From positions 1,588,001 through 1,652,000 of the forward strand of contig NZ_RIBP01000004.1 of the NCBI RefSeq assembly GCF_007273535.1: a stretch of DNA of 64,000 nucleotides, in the 5' to 3' direction. Shown here piece after piece: positions 1 through 8,334 of the stretch. The notes under the pieces were generated by a model. It ran no database searches. It was not told the DNA's origin and worked only from the letters and a program-made list of their open reading frames with translations. The position numbers were made by a program, and so were the translations under genes. This stretch comes from Niallia circulans. GTDB taxonomy: Bacteria > Bacillota > Bacilli > Bacillales > Cytobacillaceae. The first letter of the stretch is position 1. Each line of letters begins with the position of its first letter.

Positions 1-179
1 CATTCTAGGCATTCCCCCCTCTTAGTCTGTATAGAGTATTCAACCTAAGGGAAATAGGTTCATTTAATTAGAGTATGCAAAAAAGAGGTCATCATAACTT
101 GTCCTTTGGCCGCATATAAATGAGTAGGCACTTCTCATGAAGAAGACAGGCATGATGAAGAAGGAAGGGACGATCTTAG

Positions 180-1592
180 ATGAATCGAAAATTGCTGGTG
201 ATTTGCATGACAGGCTCGCTTATAGTCGGAGCTGGCGGCACCTATATTGGAATGAATAAATGGGGAGAACATACAGAGACAGCCGCTAACAGCAGTGAAA
301 CAGTCTTATCAAAGGTTGGTAAGGCATATGACCTCATCCTAAATAATTATGTCCAACAGGTAGATAAGAATAAATTGGAGGAGGGCGCAATAAAAGGGAT
401 GCTTTCCACCTTAGAGGACCCTTATTCTGTCTATATGGACAAGGATAGTGCAAAGCAATTCGAACAGGCGCTGGATTCATCCTTTGAAGGAATCGGTGCA
501 GAGATAAGTGCAGAGGATGATAAAGTGATTATTGTTTCACCCATAAAGAACTCCCCTGCCGAAAAGGCTGGCATGAAAGCAAATGATGAAATTGTTAAGG
601 TAGATGGAGAAAGTGTGGAAGGCTTTGATTTATACGATGTGACACAGAAAATAAGGGGCAAAAAAGGAACGAAGGTAGATTTAGAGATTGTTCGACAAGG
701 GTTGGAGAAACCACTGCAAATTGCTGTTGTCCGCGATGAGGTACCACAAATTACGGTTCATTCTTCTGTTAAAAGAGAAGGTGGAGAAAATATAGGCTAT
801 ATTGAGATTACCTCCTTCTCAGAGGATACGGCTTCTGAATTTCACAAAGCATTAGCTGCACAGGAGGAGGAAGGGATTGCCGGCTTAATATTAGATGTCA
901 GAGGAAATCCTGGCGGCTTGCTGACAAGTGTTAATGCTATCTTAGAAGAGTTTGTAACTTCAGATAAGCCTTACGTGCAAATTGAGCAACGCAACGGAAA
1001 AACAGAGCAATTTTACTCTGATTTAAAGCAAAAGAAGGATTATCCTGTAGTCGTGCTTGTTGACAATGGAAGTGCAAGTGCGTCAGAAATCATGGCAGGA
1101 GCTTTAAAGGAAGCGGAAAATTATACATTGATTGGCGAGAAGACATTTGGAAAAGGTACGGTGCAGCAAGCAGTCCCAATGGAGGATGGCAGTAAGATAA
1201 AGCTGACTTTATTCAAATGGCTCACACCTGATGGTAATTGGATTCATAAGCAAGGGGTTGAGCCAAATCTGGAGGTCGAAAAAACAGCCTTATACAATAC
1301 ACATCCGCTTCAAATAGAGGAAACACTTAAACGAGAAATGAATAGTGAACAGGTCAAATATGCACAGGAAATTTTGACAAGTATCGGCTATCGAACAGAC
1401 AGGCAGGATGGCTATTACAGCAGCCAGACGGAGATTGCCGTTAAGGCATTTCAAGGTAGTAATAACCTTCCAGAGACAGGTGCAATTGACTCAAAAACAG
1501 CCGGAAAAATGCAGCAGGTTGTCAGAGAAGAAATGCAAAAAGACGAAAATGACATCCAGCTTCAAACAGCATTACATTATATTGTTAATTAA
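180..1592 (+). CDS. ctpB: Carboxy-terminal processing serine protease CtpB (S41)
   Basis: This is a secreted or membrane-anchored S41 peptidase. In Bacillus CtpB cleaves SpoIVFA to trigger pro-sigma-K processing during sporulation. An N-terminal hydrophobic segment (residues 4-25) is followed by a PDZ domain (about 95-180), the S41 core (about 200-370) and a C-terminal peptidoglycan-binding domain (about 390-450). The catalytic triad can be read as Ser300 in GSASASEI, Lys325 in GEKTFGKG and Gln329, with the 25-residue Ser-Lys spacing of the family. The length of 470 aa is normal. ATG 180 follows AAGGAAGGGA with good spacing. In B. subtilis it lies next to minJ; here other genes separate them. 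Confidence 0.93.
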   Translation: MNRKLLVICMTGSLIVGAGGTYIGMNKWGEHTETAANSSETVLSKVGKAYDLILNNYVQQVDKNKLEEGAIKGMLSTLEDPYSVYMDKDSAKQFEQALDSSFEGIGAEISAEDDKVIIVSPIKNSPAEKAGMKANDEIVKVDGESVEGFDLYDVTQKIRGKKGTKVDLEIVRQGLEKPLQIAVVRDEVPQITVHSSVKREGGENIGYIEITSFSEDTASEFHKALAAQEEEGIAGLILDVRGNPGGLLTSVNAILEEFVTSDKPYVQIEQRNGKTEQFYSDLKQKKDYPVVVLVDNGSASASEIMAGALKEAENYTLIGEKTFGKGTVQQAVPMEDGSKIKLTLFKWLTPDGNWIHKQGVEPNLEVEKTALYNTHPLQIEETLKREMNSEQVKYAQEILTSIGYRTDRQDGYYSSQTEIAVKAFQGSNNLPETGAIDSKTAGKMQQVVREEMQKDENDIQLQTALHYIVN

Positions 1593-1595
1593 AGA

Positions 1596-1648
1596 TAAAC
1601 GCAAAAAGGAAAGAGCACCGTATAGGTGCTCTTTCCTTTTTGCGTTTA
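1596..1648. terminator. Bidirectional terminator between ctpB and the HxlR gene
   Basis: Two perfectly complementary 24-base arms flank a 5-base loop (GTATA). An A-rich 5' side and a T-rich 3' side let it act on both strands. It separates two convergent genes. Confidence 0.85.
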
Positions 1649-1649
1649 C

Positions 1650-2012
1650 TTATTTATTTAAAATGCTGTCCTCAAGCATCAGTGACTTGTCACCATATAC
1701 CTTCGTAATATGTCTTTCACCCCAATTGCACAATGCATCAAGGATGCTTTGCAAGCTTTCTCCATATTCACTCAGCTCATACTCTACTTTTGGAGGGATT
1801 TGCTGATAAATAATGCGGTTAATAATGCCGTCATCCTCTAATTCACGAAGCTGCTGTGTCAGCATCTTTTGTGTGATATTTGGCATTAGACGCTTCAGCT
1901 CACTTGTCCGCTTTTTCCCATGTGTCAGATGGCATAAAATCACGCATTTCCACTTGCCGCCAATAACCTCAAGTGTTGCTTCGACAGAAATATTATATTT
2001 TTTCTTTTCCAA
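1650..2012 (-). CDS. HxlR/YodB-family (DUF24) transcriptional regulator
   Basis: This is a 120-aa winged-helix regulator of the HxlR family, which includes HxlR, YodB and HypR of Bacillus. The signature is the GGKWKCVILCHL segment (residues 18-29), the recognition helix around residues 45-60 and a wing at 65-80. Several family members sense quinones or aldehydes through an N-terminal cysteine. This protein has no cysteine before residue 23, but it has Cys23, Cys27 and Cys95. The start is TTG, supported by AGGAGG seven bases upstream. It is divergent from an MFS exporter and an aldo/keto reductase, which are its likely targets. Confidence 0.85.
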   Translation of the reverse strand: MEKKKYNISVEATLEVIGGKWKCVILCHLTHGKKRTSELKRLMPNITQKMLTQQLRELEDDGIINRIIYQQIPPKVEYELSEYGESLQSILDALCNWGERHITKVYGDKSLMLEDSILNK

Positions 2013-2047
2013 TTTCTTTCCTCCTGAACGAAAAAATCAACAATATT

Positions 2048-2077
2048 TTGACAGGCACTAAAAAGTACCTATATAAC
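2048..2077 (+). promoter_or_regulatory. Promoter of the MFS-reductase operon with an operator-like repeat in its spacer
   Basis: TTGACA (2048-2053) and TATAAC (2072-2077) are separated by 18 bases. The spacer carries an imperfect inverted repeat, AGGCAC-N6-GTACCT (2053-2070). A repressor bound there would block RNA polymerase. The adjacent HxlR-type protein is the natural candidate (inference). Confidence 0.65.
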
Positions 2078-2100
2078 TTATTGGTTCCTATATTACAAAA

Positions 2101-2112
2101 AAGTACGTACTT
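2101..2112. promoter_or_regulatory. Perfect 12-bp palindrome AAGTACGTACTT, candidate regulator site
   Basis: This palindrome lies just downstream of the predicted transcription start of the MFS gene. DUF24 regulators bind short palindromes of this general shape, so it may be a second operator. Its core octamer GTACGTAC recurs twice in front of rpiB. Confidence 0.45.
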
Positions 2113-2223
2113 CTCAAAGAAAACGATATGATTCATAATAACATTTGCCGGTCGAAAAGCAAGCTGATAAACAATTTACTTCCACTAGTGGATAACATAT
2201 AAGAGCATCAAGAAGGAGGACAT

Positions 2224-3423
2224 ATGAGTAATCAAAAAAATAGCAGCATGTTTGCCTTGCTTGCATTGGCAGTTAGTGCTTTTGCTATTGGTACAACAGA
2301 ATTTATTAGTGTCGGTCTTTTACCGCTTATTTCTAAGGATCTACATGTCAGCATAACAGCAGCAGGTTTGACAGTTTCCATCTATGCATTAGGTGTAACA
2401 GTTGGAGCACCTGTTTTAACTTCCATCACATCAAGCATCTCAAGAAAAACATTATTATTATGGATTATGATTGTGTTTATTATCGGGAACGGTATCGCAG
2501 CAACAGCAGGAAGCTTATCTGTTCTGCTGACTGCAAGAATTATTTCTGCATTATCACATGGAATATTCATGTCAATTGGTTCAACCATTGCAGCAGACCT
2601 TGTCAGCAAGGATAAAAGAGCAAGTGCTATTTCCATCATGTTCACAGGATTAACAGTAGCAACTATTACAGGAGTTCCAATTGGAACATTTATAGGCCAG
2701 CAGTTTGGCTGGAGGCTCGCATTTTTTGCCATCGTGGTAGTTGGTGTCATTGCATTTGTCGCCAACAGCATTCTTGTTCCTAAAAACTTGTCTCAAGCGA
2801 AGCCTGCTACATTTAAGGACCAGCTTAAACTGGTGAAGAATGGCAGATTGCTGCTGCTGTTCATCATCACGGCATTAGGCTATGGAGGAACATTTGTCGT
2901 CTTTACGTATTTATCTCCGCTTCTGCACGAAGTCACTGGCTTTAAAGAAGGTACCGTAGCTGGAATCCTGCTGCTGTATGGTGCAGCCATCGCAGCAGGA
3001 AATATGATTGGGGGCAAGCTGTCCAATAAAAAGCCGCTTACAGCCTTATTTTATATGTTCATGATTCAAGCTGTTATCTTATTCTTGCTTATCTTTGCCT
3101 TGCCATATAAAGGGGCAGGCCTTGCAATGATTGTGTTAATGGGGCTGTTGGCATTCATGAACGTTCCTGGCTTGCAAGTATATGTTGTCATGCTTGCTGA
3201 ACGCTATGTACCTGGAGCTGTCGATGTCGCATCTGCCATTAACATTGCTGCCTTTAATGCAGGCATTGCAATCGGCTCCTATTTAGGCGGTGTTGTCACC
3301 AATTCATTAGGCCTGATTCACACAGCATGGGTTGGCGGAATAATGGTCACAGCAGCAGTGCTGTTGACTGGCTGGAGTTTAATGCTAGAGAAAAAATCAA
3401 ACAAAGAAGAATGGGGTAATTAA
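2224..3423 (+). CDS. MFS exporter, DHA1 (AraJ/YdhP-like) family
   Basis: This is a 399-aa transporter with about 12 hydrophobic segments. The family motif TTEFISVGLLPLI (about residues 24-36) is typical of the AraJ/YdhP/chloramphenicol-exporter branch of drug:proton antiporters, which export drugs, sugars or toxic metabolites. The start ATG 2224 follows a strong AAGGAGGA. It ends two bases before the aldo/keto reductase and probably forms an operon with it. The divergent HxlR gene suggests induction by an electrophile or similar stress. The substrate cannot be read from the sequence. Confidence 0.85.
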   Translation: MSNQKNSSMFALLALAVSAFAIGTTEFISVGLLPLISKDLHVSITAAGLTVSIYALGVTVGAPVLTSITSSISRKTLLLWIMIVFIIGNGIAATAGSLSVLLTARIISALSHGIFMSIGSTIAADLVSKDKRASAISIMFTGLTVATITGVPIGTFIGQQFGWRLAFFAIVVVGVIAFVANSILVPKNLSQAKPATFKDQLKLVKNGRLLLLFIITALGYGGTFVVFTYLSPLLHEVTGFKEGTVAGILLLYGAAIAAGNMIGGKLSNKKPLTALFYMFMIQAVILFLLIFALPYKGAGLAMIVLMGLLAFMNVPGLQVYVVMLAERYVPGAVDVASAINIAAFNAGIAIGSYLGGVVTNSLGLIHTAWVGGIMVTAAVLLTGWSLMLEKKSNKEEWGN

Positions 3424-3425
3424 AC

Positions 3426-4265
3426 ATGAAACATTTACAAGATACAGTTGCATTATCAAATGGAGTTCAAATGCCATGGCTTGGATTAGGTGTATTCCAA
3501 GTGGAGGATGGTTCCGCTGTTGTTGAGTCTGTTCGCACTGCCATAAAAAATGGGTATCGCAGTATTGACACGGCGGCTATTTATCAAAATGAAACAGGTG
3601 TTGGACGAGGCATTAAGGAAGGACTTGCGGCAGCAGGTATCAACCGCGAAGAGCTTTTCATCACGTCTAAAGTTTGGAATGAAGATCTTGGCTATGAACA
3701 AACACTTACTGCGTTTGACACAACCTTAGAAAAGCTTGGGCTGGACTATTTGGATCTTTATTTAATCCACTGGCCGAAAGCGACGAAATATAAAGAGGCG
3801 TGGAGAGCGCTTGAAACACTTTATAAGAATGGAAAGGTAAAAGCAATCGGTGTAAGCAACTTCCAAATTCATCATTTGGAGGAGTTGATGAAGGATGCAG
3901 AAATTAAACCAATGATTAACCAAGTCGAGTTCCATCCAAAGCTAACACAAGCAGAATTAAGGGCTTTTTGCCAGCAATACGGCATCCAAGTTGAAGCGTG
4001 GTCACCGCTAATGCAAGGCAAGCTTTTAGATAATCACCTATTAAAGACAATTGCAGCAAAATATAATAAATCTGTTGCACAAGTTATCATTCGCTGGGAT
4101 TTGCAAAATGGGGTCATCACTATTCCTAAATCTATTAAAGAGCATCGTATCATTGAAAATGCAGATGTGTTTGATTTCTCCTTAACTTCAGAAGAAATGG
4201 AGCAAATTGCAGGCTTGAATGAAGACTTGCGTGTTGGTCCAGATCCAGATAATTTTGATTTTTAA
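3426..4265 (+). CDS. Aldo/keto reductase (YvgN/YtbE-like)
   Basis: This is a 279-aa cytosolic NADPH-dependent aldo/keto reductase. The catalytic tetrad is visible: Asp48 and Tyr53 in SIDTAAIYQNE, Lys82 in ITSKVWN and His115 in LIHWP. The C-terminal NADPH-binding signature is IPKSIKEHRIIEN. Bacillus relatives reduce methylglyoxal and other aldehydes. It starts two bases after the MFS stop, so the pair is co-transcribed. Together with the HxlR regulator it suggests an aldehyde or quinone detoxification unit (inference). Confidence 0.9.
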   Translation: MKHLQDTVALSNGVQMPWLGLGVFQVEDGSAVVESVRTAIKNGYRSIDTAAIYQNETGVGRGIKEGLAAAGINREELFITSKVWNEDLGYEQTLTAFDTTLEKLGLDYLDLYLIHWPKATKYKEAWRALETLYKNGKVKAIGVSNFQIHHLEELMKDAEIKPMINQVEFHPKLTQAELRAFCQQYGIQVEAWSPLMQGKLLDNHLLKTIAAKYNKSVAQVIIRWDLQNGVITIPKSIKEHRIIENADVFDFSLTSEEMEQIAGLNEDLRVGPDPDNFDF

Positions 4266-4277
4266 TGTTGTACGATA

Positions 4278-4309
4278 AGGCCTGACTCCAAATGGAGCAG
4301 GCCTTTTTT
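4278..4309 (+). terminator. Terminator after the aldo/keto reductase gene
   Basis: The hairpin arms AGGCCTG and CAGGCCT plus CTCC/GGAG enclose a short loop. A run of T follows. Confidence 0.85.
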
Positions 4310-4668
4310 AATGTGAAGGAAGTTTTTTTGTAATAGCTTCATAAAGCATAAAGCAAATGTTTGCTACTCTATTTGTTTCTATTCCAAGGGGAGAGTAGGT
4401 CTTTCTTAAAACAAAGGGAGACGAACAATGTTTAAGGAATTTTTTTTTTTTTGAAATATTGTAAAGTCAATCACCATTCAATATGCTGAAAGGTCTGACA
4501 ACTTTTTTAAAAAAGTTTTACATGTACGTACCATTCTTGTATGTGTAATATATTTTATAAAAAATAAGCCATTTTTTCTATGCATGTACGTACGAATATA
4601 TGATAAAATGTACGTGTCAAAATAAATTTCATGAAAAAGTCTAAAATGATGGGGAAGGGGATAGTGAA
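4310..4668 (+). promoter_or_regulatory. Leader region of rpiB with repeated GTACGTAC elements
   Basis: No substantial gene is visible in this 359-base stretch. It contains an 8-codon ORF with a good ribosome-binding site at 4428-4454 that ends in a run of 13 T. It also holds a perfect 18-bp palindrome at 4500-4517 and the direct repeat CATGTACGTAC at 4521-4531 and 4583-4593. A partial third copy lies at 4608-4616. A TAAAAT -10-like box at 4604-4609 has only a weak -35. The repeats look like regulator sites, but the regulator is unknown. Confidence 0.4.
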
Positions 4669-5115
4669 TTGAAGCTGGCAATTGCAAGTGATCATGGCGG
4701 CTTTCATTTGAAAGAAGCAGTAAAAGCATATTTAGCGGATAAAGGCCTTGAGGTCCTTGATTTTGGGTGTACGGGCACAGAGAGTGTTGATTTTCCTGGG
4801 TATGCTAAGAAGGTGGGAGATGCTATTAATGCTGGTGAAGCAGTATTAGGCATTCTTTGCTGTGGAACAGGGATTGGCATGAGCATTGCCGCAAATAAAC
4901 TAAAAGGGATTCGTGCTGCTGCAGTTGGGGATGTGTTTACTGCTAAAGCTACAAGGGAGCATAATGACAGCAATGTTCTTTGTTTAGGGGAGCGTGTAAC
5001 TGGAGAGGGCTTGGCCATAACCATTGTGGATACATGGCTGAATGCAGAATTTCTTGGAGGCAGGCATGCCCAAAGGGTAAACGCTATCAGTAATTTGGAA
5101 GCAGAGCTTTGCTAA
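4669..5115 (+). CDS. rpiB: Ribose-5-phosphate isomerase B
   Basis: This is a 148-aa RpiB/LacAB-family sugar-phosphate isomerase that interconverts ribose 5-phosphate and ribulose 5-phosphate. It shows the family motifs: SDHGG (Asp8, His9), the CGTGIGMS loop with catalytic Cys65 and Thr67, and REHND with His98. The start is TTG, preceded by GGGGAAGGGG at suitable spacing. It leads a cluster with a PFK-like protein and transketolase. The same window carries an unrelated isozyme, rpiA, at 17263. An allose- or galactose-6-phosphate isomerase role is less likely given the transketolase neighbour. Confidence 0.88.
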   Translation: MKLAIASDHGGFHLKEAVKAYLADKGLEVLDFGCTGTESVDFPGYAKKVGDAINAGEAVLGILCCGTGIGMSIAANKLKGIRAAAVGDVFTAKATREHNDSNVLCLGERVTGEGLAITIVDTWLNAEFLGGRHAQRVNAISNLEAELC

Positions 5116-5170
5116 CTAAGGGATATATCTGAAAAATCTGCCAAAAATAATCCTCTAAAAGACAAGTTTT

Positions 5171-5199
5171 TTTCCATTGCTCTAATAATCCTATATAAT
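5171..5199 (+). promoter_or_regulatory. Sigma-A-type promoter of the PFK-like and tkt genes
   Basis: TTTCCA (5171-5176), a 17-base spacer and a consensus TATAAT (5194-5199) precede the ribosome-binding site TAGGGGGT. The PFK-like gene can therefore be transcribed independently of rpiB. Confidence 0.55.
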
Positions 5200-5250
5200 A
5201 CGATTATACGAAAGTAAAAACGCATGCAAAAATTTAGGGGGTAAAATGCT

Positions 5251-6117
5251 TTGAAAGTTGGAGTAATTGTCTTTGGGAGTTTGCCTGCAGGGGTCAAACA
5301 AATAGTGTATAAAATGCAGCTTCATTTGGCTTCTAAGCACGAATTGGTAGGAATGGAGATAGAAAAGGATTCAGGAACAGCAACGTATAGAGAGTTGAAC
5401 ATAAACAGCGACGCTCCTTATTTAAGCCAAACTATGCTGATGATGTCTGCATATCCTGAAGATAATAAATGGGAAGAGATTTTCTCGGCAGTTGATGCCG
5501 CTGTTGTTATCGGAAATAAAGAGGCGAAGGAAAAATGGGAAGCGCATCTTGCTGGCCGTTCTTCTGTTCGTTCTTTGTTTGTGCCAGTATCAATTTATAA
5601 CGATATGGAAGGCTCTGATTCTTCTTTAGGATATGATACTGCCGTTAACAGCATTGTTGATAATATCTTAAGAGTCAAAGATACGATTAATTCGTTGAAG
5701 TATGATAAGCCGCGGTTATTCGGTTTTTCCATTGATGGAAGCCCATCTACGAAAATGCTGAAGGATATCTCCATTGCAGGAGATGGTCATTACTTTGTAC
5801 CTGCAGCTAGTGAAGAGGAAATCCTTTCTTTAAGAGACAGAATCGAAAACAGCTTTACGGAATGGAACACCTCCTCCGTTATTGTTTATAGCAAGGCTTC
5901 AGCAAATGAGGCTCAAGAAAAAGTGGTCGACCAGTTAAATGTTGACTTTAAATACACAGAAATTGATGAAGCGCTCTGTATGGGGACAAACCCAACTTCT
6001 GCAGACCGAATCATTGCCAATGGATTAGCAGTAGAGATATTATCTTGGGTGCAGAATGAGCAGGAAACAGGTCAAGTGGCTGTCCGTACAGACGGAGTTG
6101 CATTCTTGAAGAAATAA
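5251..6117 (+). CDS. 6-phosphofructokinase-derived protein, probably catalytically inactive
   Basis: This 288-aa protein aligns by eye with bacterial ATP-PFK from end to end. SIYNDMEGSDSSLGYDTAVN (114-133) matches the [20 protein letters not shown] region. VVIGNKEA (85-92) matches VVIGGDGS, and NPTSADRIIANGLAVEI (247-263) matches the SPSAADRVLASRLGAYAVEL segment. Key residues are missing. The catalytic Asp of TIDND is Tyr116, the GGDG nucleotide/Mg loop is GNKE, the N-terminal GGDxPG loop is absent, and the QRGG arginine is lost. It starts at TTG, and transketolase follows after 24 bases. A regulatory or scaffolding role in pentose-phosphate flux is possible, but the function is unknown. Confidence 0.72.
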   Translation: MKVGVIVFGSLPAGVKQIVYKMQLHLASKHELVGMEIEKDSGTATYRELNINSDAPYLSQTMLMMSAYPEDNKWEEIFSAVDAAVVIGNKEAKEKWEAHLAGRSSVRSLFVPVSIYNDMEGSDSSLGYDTAVNSIVDNILRVKDTINSLKYDKPRLFGFSIDGSPSTKMLKDISIAGDGHYFVPAASEEEILSLRDRIENSFTEWNTSSVIVYSKASANEAQEKVVDQLNVDFKYTEIDEALCMGTNPTSADRIIANGLAVEILSWVQNEQETGQVAVRTDGVAFLKK

Positions 6118-6141
6118 CGACAATTCATTAAAGGGCGGGTA

Positions 6142-8160
6142 ATGATGAGCGAAATGACGAAGACAAATATTGAACAAATGGCAATCAATACAATCAGAAC
6201 ACTATCTATTGATGCTGTCGAAAAATCCAATTCAGGTCACCCAGGAATGCCGATGGGCGCAGCACCAATGGCGTATGCATTATGGGCAAAGGAAATGAAT
6301 CATAATCCAGCAAACCCACATTGGTTTAACAGAGACCGTTTTGTGCTGTCTGCAGGACACGGTTCTATGCTGTTGTACAGCCTGCTGCATTTGTTTAATT
6401 ATGGTGTGAGCATTGATGATTTGAAGAACTTCCGTCAATGGGGCAGCAAAACTCCAGGACATCCGGAATTTGGTCACACTCCTGGAGTGGAAGCAACTAC
6501 AGGTCCACTTGGACAAGGCGTTGCTATGGCAGTTGGAATGGCAATGGCAGAGAGACATCTTGCTGAGACTTACAATAAAGAAGGCTATCAAGTAGTTGAC
6601 CATTATACATACAGTATTTGTGGAGATGGTGATTTAATGGAGGGTGTGTCTGCAGAAGCAGCTTCACTTGCTGCCCACCTTAAGCTAGGAAGACTGGTTG
6701 TCCTTTATGATTCAAATGATATTTCTCTTGATGGTGACCTTCATCTTTCCTTCTCTGAAAGTGTGCAAAAGCGCTTTGAAGCATACGGGTGGGAGGTCCT
6801 TCGTGTCGAGGATGGCAATGATATCACTGCGGTTCAGGAAGCAATCTCTCAAGCGAAAAAATCAGATGTGCCAACATTGATTGAAGTCAAAACAGTCATC
6901 GGCTTTGGTTCTCCGAATAAAGGCGGTAAATCAGCGTCTCATGGTGCGCCGCTTGGAGCTGACGAAGCATTGCTTGCAAAAGCTGCATACAGCTGGGATT
7001 ACGAAGAAGCCTTCCATGTGCCAGCAGAGGTTGCTGAGCATTATGCAGGCTTAGCTGGAGAAGGTCAGGAAAAGGAAAATGCTTGGAATGAAATGTATGA
7101 CAAATATAAGTCTGCATATCCAGAGCTTGCCGAGCAGTTTGAAACAGCTGTTAAGGGTGAGGTTCCTGCAAATCTACAAGATAGCCTGCCTGATTTTGAA
7201 GTGGGGAGCTCTATGGCAACAAGAGATTCTTCTGGCAAAAGCATTCAAGCTGCTGCAAAGGCAATTCCTGCATTTTTGGGCGGTTCAGCTGACTTGGCGG
7301 GCTCTAATAAAACGTTGATTGCTGATGAACAGAATTTTGCAATCGACAGCTATGCTGGAAAGAATATTTGGTTCGGCGTTCGTGAATTTGCAATGGGAGC
7401 AGCTATCAATGGAATGGCATTGCATGGTGGAGTGAAAGTATTCGGCGCAACATTCTTTGTTTTCTCCGACTATCTTCGTCCAGCCATTCGTCTTGCAGCA
7501 TTGATGAAGCTCCCTGTAACATATGTGTTCACACATGACAGTATTGCTGTAGGAGAGGATGGGCCGACACATGAGCCTGTTGAGCAGCTTGCTTCCTTGC
7601 GTGCAATGCCAGGCCTTTCCGTTATCCGTCCTGCTGATGCAAAGGAAACAGCGGCGGCATGGCAAATTGCCTTGGAAAGCAAGGATACTCCGACTGCTTT
7701 AGTACTGACTCGTCAAAACTTACCAACATTAGACTTGTCAAAGTCAGCGGCATATGAAGGGGTAAGCAAAGGGGCTTATACAGTTTCAGCAGCAAAAGGC
7801 GAAGCACAAGGCTTGCTGCTTGCCAGCGGTTCAGAAGTTTCACTTGCAATGAAGTCACAAGCAGCGCTTGCACAAGAGGGTATTAATGTAAGTGTCGTCA
7901 GCATGCCAAGCTGGGATCTGTTCGAAAAACAATCACAGGAATATAAAGAAAGCGTGCTTCCTGAAAGTATTCAAGCACGTGTGGCAATTGAGGCAGGCGC
8001 TTCACTTGGATGGAGAGAGTATATCGGTTCTAAAGGGGAGCATATTACGATAGACCATTTCGGTGCATCTGCTCCAGCCGACAAGCTTTTCCAAGAATAC
8101 GGATTTACAGTTGAAAACATATCAGCAAAAGTAAAAGCGGTTATAGAAGCAACAAAATAA
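6142..8160 (+). CDS. tkt: Transketolase
   Basis: This 672-aa enzyme moves two-carbon ketol units between pentose-phosphate and glycolytic sugars using thiamine diphosphate. Visible signatures are [18 protein letters not shown] (31-48), the ThDP motif GDGDLMEG (161-168) with the downstream Asn192, and the pyrimidine-domain segment [18 protein letters not shown]. The length is that of full transketolase. It lies 24 bases after the PFK-like gene and is followed by a terminator, so the two form an operon. Whether it is the only transketolase of this organism cannot be judged from the window. Confidence 0.96.
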   Translation: MMSEMTKTNIEQMAINTIRTLSIDAVEKSNSGHPGMPMGAAPMAYALWAKEMNHNPANPHWFNRDRFVLSAGHGSMLLYSLLHLFNYGVSIDDLKNFRQWGSKTPGHPEFGHTPGVEATTGPLGQGVAMAVGMAMAERHLAETYNKEGYQVVDHYTYSICGDGDLMEGVSAEAASLAAHLKLGRLVVLYDSNDISLDGDLHLSFSESVQKRFEAYGWEVLRVEDGNDITAVQEAISQAKKSDVPTLIEVKTVIGFGSPNKGGKSASHGAPLGADEALLAKAAYSWDYEEAFHVPAEVAEHYAGLAGEGQEKENAWNEMYDKYKSAYPELAEQFETAVKGEVPANLQDSLPDFEVGSSMATRDSSGKSIQAAAKAIPAFLGGSADLAGSNKTLIADEQNFAIDSYAGKNIWFGVREFAMGAAINGMALHGGVKVFGATFFVFSDYLRPAIRLAALMKLPVTYVFTHDSIAVGEDGPTHEPVEQLASLRAMPGLSVIRPADAKETAAAWQIALESKDTPTALVLTRQNLPTLDLSKSAAYEGVSKGAYTVSAAKGEAQGLLLASGSEVSLAMKSQAALAQEGINVSVVSMPSWDLFEKQSQEYKESVLPESIQARVAIEAGASLGWREYIGSKGEHITIDHFGASAPADKLFQEYGFTVENISAKVKAVIEATK

Positions 8161-8168
8161 TCCGAAGA

Positions 8169-8196
8169 AAACCTGCCTTTGTGGCAGGTTTTTTTT
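8169..8196 (+). terminator. Terminator after tkt
   Basis: The arms ACCTGCC and GGCAGGT enclose TTTGT and are followed by eight T. Confidence 0.9.
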
Positions 8197-8228
8197 CATG
8201 GATTCTGCATGAATTATCCTTCCTGGTC

Positions 8229-8257
8229 TTTCTATTACTTTGCTAGTAGAATATAAT
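8229..8257 (+). promoter_or_regulatory. Candidate promoter of minJ
   Basis: TTTCTA (8229-8234), 17 bases and a consensus TATAAT (8252-8257) lie about 80 bases upstream of minJ. Confidence 0.4.
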
Positions 8258-8334
8258 AGATTTATATAATGAGGAATATCACATTCTTGTTCAAAAATAG
8301 GAATAACTAGTTTTTTAAAAAGGTGGGACTCTTC

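Noticed and set aside
111..150. Possible sigma-F/G promoter for ctpB (GCATA and CATGAAG)
   Set aside because: The -10 match is poor and the spacing short. Sporulation control is likely from biology, but this site does not show it.
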